From NCBI GenBank assembly GCA_028281165.1, contig JANQKI010000180.1, positions 1 through 39,454 of the forward strand: a stretch of 39,454 nucleotides of DNA, given 5' to 3'. Positions 6,876 through 14,920 of this stretch are shown piece after piece. The DNA is from Opitutaceae bacterium (GTDB taxonomy: Bacteria; Verrucomicrobiota; Verrucomicrobiia; Opitutales; Opitutaceae). A program made the position numbers and the translations under genes. Position 1 is the stretch's first letter. Every line of letters begins with the position of its first letter. The notes under the pieces are model-generated. The model searched no databases and was not told where the DNA came from. It saw nothing but the letters and a program-made list of their open reading frames with translations.

Positions 6876-8306
6876 ATGCCTAAATCTTACGACATTATCG
6901 TAGTTGGAGCTGGTTCCGCCGGTATCGGCGCTTCTGTCTTCACGGCTAAGGTTGGTCTTAAAACCTTGCTCATCGATAAATCCGAAGAAGCCATTGGGGG
7001 CGATTGTCTGAATTTCGGTTGTGTCCCTAGCAAAGCTCTCATCCACGCGGCTAGGCAAGTAGCCGCGGCCAAGGAGGCTGGAAGTTTCGGCTTAAATGTG
7101 GAGGGCGTAGCCGATTTGGCGAAAGCCATGCAGTACGTACGAAATAGCCAAGCGTCAGTGCGTCGCCACGAAAACAAGGAATTCTTTGAGAAGATGGGAA
7201 TGGATGTGGCCATTGGAGCTGCTTGCTTTGAGACGACCAATTCGATTCGTGTTGGAGACAATGTGTATCAGGCGAAAAAGATTGTCCTAGCCACAGGATC
7301 ACGTCCTCGAAAGCTCGATACGCCAGGACTTGAGAGTGTTCCCGTCTACACCAATGAAACGATATTCAATCTGGAAGCGCTTCCCGAGAATTTGCTAGTC
7401 GTGGGGGGAGGACCGATTGGTTGCGAGTTGGGCCAGGCTTTTTCCATGTTGGGTTCTAAAGTGACCATTCTTCAGTCCGCGCCAAGATTGCTGCCCAACG
7501 AGCGTCCTGAAATTTCGGATATCTTAATAAAGCAGTTCGAGAAAGGCGGCATCGATGCGCGCGTCAACTCGCGTCTCCTTCGGTTCGAGGGCGATGTAAC
7601 AGCGATCGCTCAGAGTGGAGGCGAAGAAATTGTCATTCCCTGTAATGCTGTATTAGCCGCTATTGGACGCGAGCTTGTCCTAGATCCTCTCAAGCTTGAG
7701 AAGGGTGGAGTAGAAGTTCGCGATGGACGTATTGTTCTAGACGATAAGCTAAGAACTGCCAACCGGAACGTCTTTGTTTGTGGCGACTTGGCGGGCGGTC
7801 TGATGTTTTCCCATGCCGCTGAGCTCCACGTTCGTCTTCTGCTGAATAATCTATTTTCGCCATTTACCAAAAAATTGGATACATCTCATTTTTCCTGGGT
7901 CACCTTCACGACCCCTGAGGTTGCTACCTTTGGGCGACAAGCAGATCAGCTAGATAAAGAGGGTGTTTCTTACATCACACTCGAGCACGACTTCGAGCAT
8001 GATGATCGCGCGACCACCGACGATTATCAGTATGGAAAGCTTTTTCTCTACCTTTCGAAAGGCAATTTATTCAGAGGCGGACAAAAAATCCTGGGAGGCA
8101 CTATGATTGCCCCTGGAGCGGGAGAGCTTATCCAGGAACTGATTCTCGCTAACACAAGCGGCCTTTCTGCAAGCGATATCTTTAACAAGATCTATCCCTA
8201 TCCAACAGGTTCTCGTGTCAATCAAATGGCTATCGTGGACTATCAGGAAACGCGTCTCAGCCCGCTGCTGCAAAAAGTCCTGAGAGGGCTCTACTCCATC
8301 AAATAA
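6876..8306 (+). CDS. Mercuric-reductase-like pyridine nucleotide-disulfide oxidoreductase
   Basis: A 476-residue FAD/NAD(P) enzyme when started at the ATG at 6876. A GTG at 6855 would add seven residues before the dinucleotide fold, so the ATG is preferred. The FAD motif is GAGSAG (11-16), and the redox-active cysteines are Cys44 and Cys49 in GGDCLNFGCVPSKA. The NAD(P) fold is VVGGGPIGCELGQAF. The dimerisation domain ends IYPYPTGSR, where lipoamide dehydrogenase has the catalytic His-Pro pair. That histidine is replaced, so this is probably not a true lipoamide dehydrogenase. No MerA-type C-terminal Cys pair or heavy-metal domain is present. The substrate is unknown. It lies behind the peroxiredoxin gene. 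Confidence 0.88.
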   Translation: MPKSYDIIVVGAGSAGIGASVFTAKVGLKTLLIDKSEEAIGGDCLNFGCVPSKALIHAARQVAAAKEAGSFGLNVEGVADLAKAMQYVRNSQASVRRHENKEFFEKMGMDVAIGAACFETTNSIRVGDNVYQAKKIVLATGSRPRKLDTPGLESVPVYTNETIFNLEALPENLLVVGGGPIGCELGQAFSMLGSKVTILQSAPRLLPNERPEISDILIKQFEKGGIDARVNSRLLRFEGDVTAIAQSGGEEIVIPCNAVLAAIGRELVLDPLKLEKGGVEVRDGRIVLDDKLRTANRNVFVCGDLAGGLMFSHAAELHVRLLLNNLFSPFTKKLDTSHFSWVTFTTPEVATFGRQADQLDKEGVSYITLEHDFEHDDRATTDDYQYGKLFLYLSKGNLFRGGQKILGGTMIAPGAGELIQELILANTSGLSASDIFNKIYPYPTGSRVNQMAIVDYQETRLSPLLQKVLRGLYSIK

Positions 8307-8345
8307 GCCTCGTTTGATCTACTTGGGTTTTCCTAAATAAAAGTC

Positions 8346-9431
8346 CTACCTCTCTGCCTCTTTCGCTTCGAGGTCTAAAATGAACAGTCCTCTGCCCACT
8401 CCAGCCAAATCACCGAGCTTCGCCATTTGGAAGGCGATGTAGCGACCATCGTCGCTAACGACGGGATTTGAAGATTTGTATCCTACGTAGTCGGTGAAAT
8501 GGGTGATGCGTTCCCAATGCTCCTCTCCGTCCAAGGATAGTTTCCAGATATCAATGTATTGAACGGGTCGATGATCGAGTTTCGAATCGCCAAATTGGAG
8601 ACTGGATTCTACGAGGGTGTATTTGCCATCTGGATAGATGCCTTCGGGCTCTCCATGATGATTGGGCGTATTGGAAATTTGGGTTATCTTTCCTGTTTCC
8701 AAGTCTAGAATCGAGGTTTCCGATCCTCCTTGGTAACGATACAGCGAGAGAGTGATTTTATTTTCGCCTGGAGGAATGAAGTTTTGCGTTTCGATTGGAG
8801 ATGGGTTCTTGAAAAACGCGTTATCGATGTTGTTGGTGATCTCCTTCCGGTTTATCAGCTTCGGAAGTCCCTTTTCGTACACAATCTCTCCTGTATGTAT
8901 CTTGTATTCGTTTTCCCGATAAATATCGGGATACTGTTGATGTGTGGTGGTCCACGCGATTTTCATGCTTTTTCTCGAAACGGCAGGTCCTTCCGAGCAA
9001 AAAGTTCCGAGGCGTATCGGCGCTTTGGATAGCGATTTGTTTAAGACCCAAAGTTCAGCATCGCGATGGCGATGTAGCTGATGGTTCTCCGAATCAAAAG
9101 AAGTGGCCCCAGATAGTAGTATATCGCCATTTTTCAAATACAAAGCCCTTGTATAGCCTCCATGGTAATAGTGATGTGTCAGCGGCCTTAATTTTCCGCT
9201 TTCCAGATTCAGCTCAAAGGCGTCGCCATACGTCTTTTCTATAAATAGAAGACGCTTCCCATCGTGGGAGAAATCCGCTCTTTGCCCCCAATCGTGTACC
9301 TTGCGAATGTAGGAAGGCAACGCGTCAAGAGGATTGCCTGGCTTCTGTTCGCCACTCGATACAGATGAGGTTAACAGACTAATAAAGATGAGGCCACTCA
9401 GGATGGATTTTGCTGTGTTTATCCTATTCAT
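8346..9431 (-). CDS. Secreted WD40-like (PD40/TolB-type) beta-propeller protein
   Basis: A 361-residue protein with a signal peptide (about 1-26, SILSGLIFISLLTSSVSSG). Repeated blades carry the PD40 pattern: DFSHDGKRLLFIE, AVSRKSMKIAWTT, SILDLETGKITQIS, IYPDGKYTLVES, VVSDDGRYIAFQM. Such propellers sit in TolB and in periplasmic peptidases, but no peptidase domain follows. Many His and Tyr residues occur near residue 85 (THHYYHGGYTRALYLKNG). The role is unknown, possibly binding of a ligand or protein in the periplasm. The gene converges with the flavoenzyme gene 39 bases away and has its own upstream region (9432-9647). Confidence 0.7.
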   Translation of the reverse strand: MNRINTAKSILSGLIFISLLTSSVSSGEQKPGNPLDALPSYIRKVHDWGQRADFSHDGKRLLFIEKTYGDAFELNLESGKLRPLTHHYYHGGYTRALYLKNGDILLSGATSFDSENHQLHRHRDAELWVLNKSLSKAPIRLGTFCSEGPAVSRKSMKIAWTTTHQQYPDIYRENEYKIHTGEIVYEKGLPKLINRKEITNNIDNAFFKNPSPIETQNFIPPGENKITLSLYRYQGGSETSILDLETGKITQISNTPNHHGEPEGIYPDGKYTLVESSLQFGDSKLDHRPVQYIDIWKLSLDGEEHWERITHFTDYVGYKSSNPVVSDDGRYIAFQMAKLGDLAGVGRGLFILDLEAKEAER

Positions 9432-9647
9432 GGTTTTCGAAAACTCTCTGAGTCATGCTAGCGAGGGGTTTAGCGGAGGCAATGGCGAAAGACTATCGAT
9501 CGGCTGTTTTTCGCGTCGTCGCATTACCAGGACTTTTACTTCTCGATTGCTACGATTTTTTGTATTTCCGGCAATTGACTTCTAAGCCCAATTCGTGCCT
9601 CCTCAACCCCCCTTTTTCTTTAAACCTAATCCGTTAGCTTGAGCATC

Positions 9648-10724
9648 ATGACATCCGAAACATCTCGTACTACCGAAGGCCGCGGTTGCCTTTATGACAG
9701 CGTTGTAGATACAATTGGCAATACGCCCTGCATCCGCGTTAACAATCTGGCGCCAGACCATGTACGTCTTTACACAAAGGCGGAGTTTTTCAATCCAGCT
9801 GCTTCCGTTAAAGACCGACTCGCCATCAGCATTATCGAAGAGGCGGAGCGCCGCGGCGATCTCAAACCAGGTCAAACTGTCGTCGAGGCTACCAGTGGCA
9901 ATACGGGTATAGGCCTGGCTATGGTTTGCGCGGCGAAGGGTTATCCGCTCGTTGTTACGATGGCCGACAGCTTTTCTATTGAGCGACGAAAACTGATGCG
10001 TTTCCTGGGCGCCAAGGTCGTTTTAACGCCGCGTGCGGAAAAAGGCTTTGGCATGTATCGGAAGGCGGTGGAGCTTGCCGAGGCGAATGGCTGGTTCTTG
10101 GCCCATCAGTTTGAAACGGACGACAACGCCTTGGTCCACGAAAACACCACGGCTCGCGAGATCATGGCTGATTTCGAAGGCGAAAGGCTGGACTATTGGG
10201 TTACTGGCTATGGCACCGGCGGAACGGTCTCTGGCGTCGGTCGAGTCTTGCGTAAGGAACGTCCGGATACGAAAATCATTTTGAGTGAACCGGCAAACGC
10301 AGCTTTAGTCAGTAGTGGCGTAGCTCAGGATCGCGACGAAACCAACGCTCCCGCTGTCAGTCACTCGGCTTTTCAGCCGCATCCGGTCCAGGGTTGGACG
10401 CCAGACTTTATCCCCTACGTCTTGCAAGAGGCCCTCGATAAGAATTTTTACGATGAATTGATTCCTATCCCAGGACCCGAAGCGATCAAATGGTCGAGTC
10501 AACTTGCCCAGAAAGAGGGCATCTTCACGGGAGTCTCCGGTGGAGCGACCTTTGGCGTGGCTATGCAAATTGCGGAAAAGGCGGAACCTGGTTCTGTTAT
10601 TCTCTGCATGCTTCCTGATACTGGCGAACGCTACCTCTCATCACCGCTTTTCGAAGGCATTGAGGAAGACATGAACGAAGAGGAAACAGCGTTATCGCTT
10701 TCGACGCCTGGTTACCAAATGTAA
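9648..10724 (+). CDS. cysK: Cysteine synthase (O-acetylserine sulfhydrylase)
   Basis: This 358-residue PLP enzyme converts O-acetylserine and sulfide to cysteine. The start YDSVVDTIGNTPCIRV, the PLP lysine K55 in NPAASVKDRLA, the substrate loop TSGNTG (82-87) and the glycine-rich GYGTGGTVSGVG loop are all present. The SGG of SGGATFG and the C-terminal LPDTGERYLSS are typical of CysK. The segment between residues about 215 and 250 (NAALVSSGV, NAPAVSHSAFQPHPVQGW) is longer than in short CysK proteins. The ATG at 9648 is preferred over an in-frame TTG at 9639. No ribosome site is seen. It supplies cysteine in parallel with MetY. Confidence 0.93.
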   Translation: MTSETSRTTEGRGCLYDSVVDTIGNTPCIRVNNLAPDHVRLYTKAEFFNPAASVKDRLAISIIEEAERRGDLKPGQTVVEATSGNTGIGLAMVCAAKGYPLVVTMADSFSIERRKLMRFLGAKVVLTPRAEKGFGMYRKAVELAEANGWFLAHQFETDDNALVHENTTAREIMADFEGERLDYWVTGYGTGGTVSGVGRVLRKERPDTKIILSEPANAALVSSGVAQDRDETNAPAVSHSAFQPHPVQGWTPDFIPYVLQEALDKNFYDELIPIPGPEAIKWSSQLAQKEGIFTGVSGGATFGVAMQIAEKAEPGSVILCMLPDTGERYLSSPLFEGIEEDMNEEETALSLSTPGYQM

Positions 10725-10847
10725 AGCGAATTTCCTTCGGCAAGTAATGCACTAGCTTTTAACGTGACTTCGACGAGTTGCGTTTCTGATACTTTAGTCA
10801 GGAGTTTTAAGCCACTGGTCTAAGCGGTGGCTAAACGTTTTCTCATC

Positions 10848-11579
10848 ATGAAATCAGCTCACCTAGTCTTGCTCTGTTCGTTCCTTGCTTACGCTTGCCT
10901 GGATCTCCAGGCCCAAACGCTAAAAGGAATTTTTGGTAGCGGAGTCAATGATGGCTCAGAAGCTATAGAATATCGTTTTGGATACACTGATGATCGTGGA
11001 AATGGAGTTGGAGCTTTTGCCCAGCGTCTGCATTACCAGAGAGCTGTCTCTGATCAGCTACAAATGCGTGGCGTGATGTTTCACCGAAAGCTGCATGGAG
11101 AGAACTTCGATTTTCAAGCGTTTCGTTTTGAAGCTCTGTATCAGTTTGTCGAAGACGCGGGCAATAGTTTCGAGTCGGCTGCTCGATTGGATCTGCAGAT
11201 CGCCGATGGCGATAATTCGCCGGGATTTATTCGTCTTGGCTGGGCCACCCAGTTCAATGTGACCGACAAAGTCCGCTTTCGGACTAACGTTCTGAGTGGA
11301 ACGGAGATCGGCTCTGATCGCGATGGCGATCTAACCGGTGATGTACGTTGGCAGGCCGACTATCAGGCGACTGACGATTTGAATTTGGGCTTGGAACTCT
11401 ACAGTAGTCTGGGGGCCTTAGATGATCTGCGTTCGTTTGATTCGCAAAATCATCTTTTGGGCGCGTATGTGAGGGGAAGCTTGAGTCAGAAGTACAAATG
11501 GCGGGTTCAATTCCTTGGAGGTCTGTCCGATCGGGCAATTGACCGGCAATGGCGCGTCTTTCTGAGCAAATCTCTTTAA
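10848..11579 (+). CDS. Small outer-membrane beta-barrel-like protein, function unknown
   Basis: A 243-residue protein with a signal peptide (LVLLCSFLAYACLDLQAQ, cleavage probably after AQA or at AQ-T). The mature part is a run of alternating amphipathic strands with many aromatics: EYRFGYTDDRGNGVGAF, RFEALYQFVED, FIRLGWATQFNVTDKVRFRT, VRWQADYQATDDLNLGLELY, LGAYVRGSLSQKYKWRVQF. This pattern suggests an 8- to 12-stranded barrel, and it ends in a hydrophobic strand (WRVFLSKSL). No family was recognised. The ATG at 10848 precedes a proper signal peptide. A GTG at 10827 would add seven residues and is less likely. Confidence 0.65.
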   Translation: MKSAHLVLLCSFLAYACLDLQAQTLKGIFGSGVNDGSEAIEYRFGYTDDRGNGVGAFAQRLHYQRAVSDQLQMRGVMFHRKLHGENFDFQAFRFEALYQFVEDAGNSFESAARLDLQIADGDNSPGFIRLGWATQFNVTDKVRFRTNVLSGTEIGSDRDGDLTGDVRWQADYQATDDLNLGLELYSSLGALDDLRSFDSQNHLLGAYVRGSLSQKYKWRVQFLGGLSDRAIDRQWRVFLSKSL

Positions 11580-11652
11580 GATGTGATTTGTATCTAAATT
11601 TTTGATTCATTTTCTAACTTTCCTTCACTAATTGTTATAGCTTGGATTTACC

Positions 11653-12507
11653 ATGGCAGAACAAGATATCTATCGTTCGATGAATCGAGATGAGTTCGAC
11701 CTAGCTGTGCAATGGGCTACCGGCGAAGGCTGGAATCCAGGCTTGGACGATGCGGACGTTTTTTGGGAAACCGATCCTGAAGGTTACGTATGCATTGAGC
11801 GGGGAGGGGAGATCGTGGGCGCTGGGTCAATCGTCAGCTATGGGGACTTTGGGTTCATGGGATTTTTCATAGTTCGATCAGATCTTCGCGGGCAAGGTAT
11901 CGGCCGCGGATTTTGGCATTGGCGCAAGGAACGCCTACTCGGCCGCTTGTCCGAAAAAGGGAGCATTGGCATGGATGGCGTCTTCGACATGCAGCCCTTT
12001 TACGCCAAAGGTGGATTTGCATTCACTCATCGCAATTTGCGAATGGAAGGACTGGGCAAAGCTAGCGAAGTCAATGGCGATGCTGTCGAACTTTCGAAAA
12101 TCCCTTTCGAATTAGTCAGCAACTACGATCACCAATGTTTTGGATACGAGCGCGAGGCTTTTCTAAAGTCTTGGATCAACCCGCCCAGAGGCGCAGCCTT
12201 CGGGTGCTACGATGGAGAACGTTTGAAAGGATTCGGCGTCATCAGACAATGTGGTCGCGGCTTCAAAATCGGTCCTTTGTTTGCCAACGACGACATCACC
12301 GCCGAAACGTTGTTTGTGGCCTTGCAAAATCAAGCAGTCGGAAAACCCGTTTTTCTAGACATTCCAGAAATCAACCCGGGAGCTGTCGCGCTTGCTGAAC
12401 GATATAGTATGAAAGAAGTGTTCGGTTGCGCCCGAATGTACTACGGACCCATTCCGCAACTCCCATGGGAACGTATCTATGGTATCACTACGTTTGAATT
12501 GGGATGA
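11653..12507 (+). CDS. GNAT acetyltransferase, two-domain YitH type
   Basis: A 284-residue cytoplasmic protein. The N-terminal half is a standard GNAT fold with the acetyl-CoA loop [14 protein letters not shown] (75-87, R79-G-Q-G-I-G84) and FYAKGGF near the end of the fold. The C-terminal half ([20 protein letters not shown] through [15 protein letters not shown]) resembles the second domain of YitH-like proteins (Acetyltransf_18). Substrate unknown: these enzymes can acetylate small amines or sugars. It stands alone between the barrel protein gene and the toxin-antitoxin pair. Confidence 0.85.
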   Translation: MAEQDIYRSMNRDEFDLAVQWATGEGWNPGLDDADVFWETDPEGYVCIERGGEIVGAGSIVSYGDFGFMGFFIVRSDLRGQGIGRGFWHWRKERLLGRLSEKGSIGMDGVFDMQPFYAKGGFAFTHRNLRMEGLGKASEVNGDAVELSKIPFELVSNYDHQCFGYEREAFLKSWINPPRGAAFGCYDGERLKGFGVIRQCGRGFKIGPLFANDDITAETLFVALQNQAVGKPVFLDIPEINPGAVALAERYSMKEVFGCARMYYGPIPQLPWERIYGITTFELG

Positions 12508-12588
12508 AAGGCAGTAACGCTTTGCCTAGGGATAGGTTCTAATAAGTACTTAGAGCTATGGATGTACTTTGGTGCGATCTGTATTGCG

Positions 12589-12891
12589 ATGTTCTTTCTT
12601 CCTAAGTCTTTAGTTGACAAATATGGATTTTTTCAAAAACATATCCATATCAATAAAACCACCATATTATTGCCTGATGATCTTCAGCGACGAGCGAAGA
12701 ATATCGCTAAAAAAAGGGGAACTACACTGAGTGGTTTGATCAGAACTCAGCTCGAGCGCGTTGTAGGCGAGAGTGAAGCTTCAAATCGCAGCCGAGCAGA
12801 AGATCCATTATTTAGTAATTGGAATCCCTCGGATCGCGAGATTCCCACTGATCTTTCTTCTAATCACGATAAATATCTATACGGCGAATGA
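12589..12891 (+). CDS. Ribbon-helix-helix antitoxin (VapB-type)
   Basis: The core NKTTILLPDDLQRRAKNIAK then KRGTTLSGLIRTQLERVV is a ribbon-helix-helix DNA-binding domain. The tail (DPLFSNWNPSDREIPTDLSS) is the usual acidic, disordered toxin-binding part. The stop codon overlaps the toxin start (ATGA at 12888-12891), so the two are translated together. The start is uncertain. In frame there are ATGs at 12562 and 12589, both giving an odd hydrophobic leader, and none directly before the ribbon strand, where such antitoxins usually begin. A TTGACA at 12614-12619 lies inside this leader. The antitoxin probably represses its own operon, as is known for the family. Confidence 0.75.
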   Translation: MFFLPKSLVDKYGFFQKHIHINKTTILLPDDLQRRAKNIAKKRGTTLSGLIRTQLERVVGESEASNRSRAEDPLFSNWNPSDREIPTDLSSNHDKYLYGE

Positions 12892-13304
12892 TTCCAAAGT
12901 CGCTCTTTTTGGATACAGGTTGTTTCTTGGCACGAGAGCTTTCCCGGGACCAGTATCACCAAAAGTCAGTAGTCGCTTGGAAAAGTCTCCTGAACTCGCA
13001 AATCCAGCTCTACTGTAGTGAGCACGTTTTGGATGAGAGCATTACGCTTCTAGCCAGGAGGCATTCTTATGCTTTTGCTGCTCAATGTGGGGCTAATTAT
13101 TTGACTAGCAACATTATTGAATGGCTTGTAGCTAGTGAAAATGACTTGAGCGAAGCGTTGCGTTTGATGCGCAAATATTCCGATCAAGCCGTATCTTACA
13201 CTGATTGCATTTCATTCGTTCTAATGAAAAAACAGGGCATTAGGCATGTTTTTGGATTCGACGGGCACTTTGCAGCCGCCCGTTTCCGGCTATGGCCTGA
13301 TTAG
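12888..13304 (+). CDS. PIN-domain ribonuclease toxin (VapC-type)
   Basis: A 138-residue PIN domain, the normal length of VapC toxins, which cut specific RNAs such as initiator tRNA or rRNA. Acidic metal-binding residues are visible: D9 (LFLDTGCF), E50 in SEHVLDES, D106 (SYTDCISFVLM) and D125 (VFGFDGHFAAARF). The active site therefore looks complete. The gene overlaps the antitoxin by four bases. It converges on the PQQ-like gene with 59 bases between stops. Confidence 0.88.
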   Translation: MIPKSLFLDTGCFLARELSRDQYHQKSVVAWKSLLNSQIQLYCSEHVLDESITLLARRHSYAFAAQCGANYLTSNIIEWLVASENDLSEALRLMRKYSDQAVSYTDCISFVLMKKQGIRHVFGFDGHFAAARFRLWPD

Positions 13305-13363
13305 TACTAGTGAACAATCTCGGATCTGCGCTTATGCGATGGACATTCGAATACCGACCTCCT

Positions 13364-14632
13364 TCAGCGCTTAGCAAATTTCCAAAGATGAGAATTTGTT
13401 CGCTGATAGATCGCTCCGTTTACGATGGCTGGCGAAGCCAAGGCCTCTTCTCCGAACTCGATCCGCGAAAGTATTTTCAAGCCTTCTCTAGAAACGCCAA
13501 GCGACAGGAATGCGCCTTCTTCCGACACGCAGTAGAGCGTATCGCCAACCAGCACTGGCGAGGCGGAGAAATTCGCTTTGAGGGGCTCCATCCAAAGAAG
13601 CTCTCCTGTTTTCGCGTCGAGGCAGCTCAGTCGGCCTGCATCTTCTAGAGTGAAGACCATACCCTTACTATAAGTAGGAGATGGTGTTTTGGGCATACTG
13701 CTATGAGTCGTCCACTCGACATGACTTTCCGTCAGATCCCCTGTCGCGCCATCAAGGCGAATGGCGTAAAAACTTGGGCGCATGAATCCTGTGGAAAAAT
13801 AGAGGATGCTCTTTGCTTCGATTGGACGTGGTGTAAGTGAAAATCCCTCATCAAACGTCACTCTCCATATTTCCTGTCCGTCCTGTGGACGATAGCCGGC
13901 AATGATTCCACTGCCAGCGCTTATAATTTCACTACGTCCTTGGTTGTTCACGAGCAATGGTGTAGAGAAAGAGAATTTCCGCCTTGCGTTGTAATTACGA
14001 GAGGTCTGCCAAGCAAGTTCACCCGTTTTCGCGTCAAGCGCTGTGACAAAGGGATAGTCCCTGGCATCCTGATTGTAAACCAGAAGGCCATCGACCAAAA
14101 TAGGAGATCCGCCCGCTCCGTGCAAAGGCTTGTAGGCGATCTTCTGCTTCCAGATAACGTCTCCATCGGTTAAACGAAGCGCCGCTGTTCCCATGTGCCC
14201 AAAATGAGCATACACGACCTCATCAGCAATAAGCGCCGTGGGGCTTGCCAGCGAGTTTTTGTAATGCAGTTGGGAAGCTTCCTCTTCCTTAGGCTCAAGT
14301 ACCATCTTTTCCCACAGTAGCTTGCCGCTTTCGGCTTCTAGTGCCATGACGCTGAGCTGGTACTGGCCATCCACAGGTTCCTCGCTTGCTGTTGTCAGCA
14401 CTATTGTTCCATCGACAATAACCGGCGAGGACCACCCTTTGCCGGGGATCTTGGTTTTCCAAACCAGGTTTTTCTTAAGGTTCAGCTCGGCGGGAACATC
14501 CACTGCTTCAGAGATGCCTTGGCCGTTAGGTCCTCGGAATTCGGGCCAATTCAAGGTTCCGGCCGTAGCTAAACAAGCGTTCAGGAAAGCGAGAGCGGTC
14601 GACCAGGAGAATATGGGTGATAATCTTTTCAT
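13364..14632 (-). CDS. Secreted PQQ-like beta-propeller repeat protein
   Basis: A 422-residue protein when started at the ATG at 14630-14632, which directly precedes a signal peptide (MKRLSPIFSWSTALAFLNAC). A longer frame would add 15 unlikely residues. The mature start WPEFRGPNGQGIS is common in planctomycete and verrucomicrobial proteins of this type. PQQ-like blades recur: ALEAESGKLLWEKMV, LRLTDGDVIWKQKI, ALDAKTGELAWQTS, YRPQDGQEIWRVTF, CLDAKTGELLWMEPL. There are no quinoprotein dehydrogenase catalytic residues in evidence, so it is probably a BamB-like or structural propeller and not an alcohol dehydrogenase. Role unknown. Confidence 0.85.
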   Translation of the reverse strand: MKRLSPIFSWSTALAFLNACLATAGTLNWPEFRGPNGQGISEAVDVPAELNLKKNLVWKTKIPGKGWSSPVIVDGTIVLTTASEEPVDGQYQLSVMALEAESGKLLWEKMVLEPKEEEASQLHYKNSLASPTALIADEVVYAHFGHMGTAALRLTDGDVIWKQKIAYKPLHGAGGSPILVDGLLVYNQDARDYPFVTALDAKTGELAWQTSRNYNARRKFSFSTPLLVNNQGRSEIISAGSGIIAGYRPQDGQEIWRVTFDEGFSLTPRPIEAKSILYFSTGFMRPSFYAIRLDGATGDLTESHVEWTTHSSMPKTPSPTYSKGMVFTLEDAGRLSCLDAKTGELLWMEPLKANFSASPVLVGDTLYCVSEEGAFLSLGVSREGLKILSRIEFGEEALASPAIVNGAIYQRTNSHLWKFAKR

Positions 14633-14920
14633 TGGATAGATTCTTGAATACTGGAGAATCTGATCCCTGTTAAACATAAAAGGTTTCGTCGGATGGGTTC
14701 TGGTTGGGCTGTCGGGAGCGTTTTAATGAAAATGTATCGAGTATTTACCGACGATCGATCTTAAACTTGAGGTAGATTCCCCAGCTTTCGTTACAGATAT
14801 ATGGCGTTTCTGTTCCATTCTGGTAACAGCTCTCGATGCGTTTGACATGGGTTGTATTGGGCCTTGATACGACACTAGTTTCGCAGTCGCGAGACTTCAT
14901 CAAATCTTAATCAAACCATA

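Noticed and set aside
6876..8306. True lipoamide dehydrogenase (lpd)
   Set aside because: The catalytic His-Pro near the C-terminus is replaced by Tyr-Pro-Thr-Gly, and no pyruvate or 2-oxoglutarate dehydrogenase genes are adjacent.
9455..9637. Short hydrophobic plus-strand frame before cysK
   Set aside because: It overlaps no family match, ends in a proline-rich tail, and lies in the promoter region of cysK.
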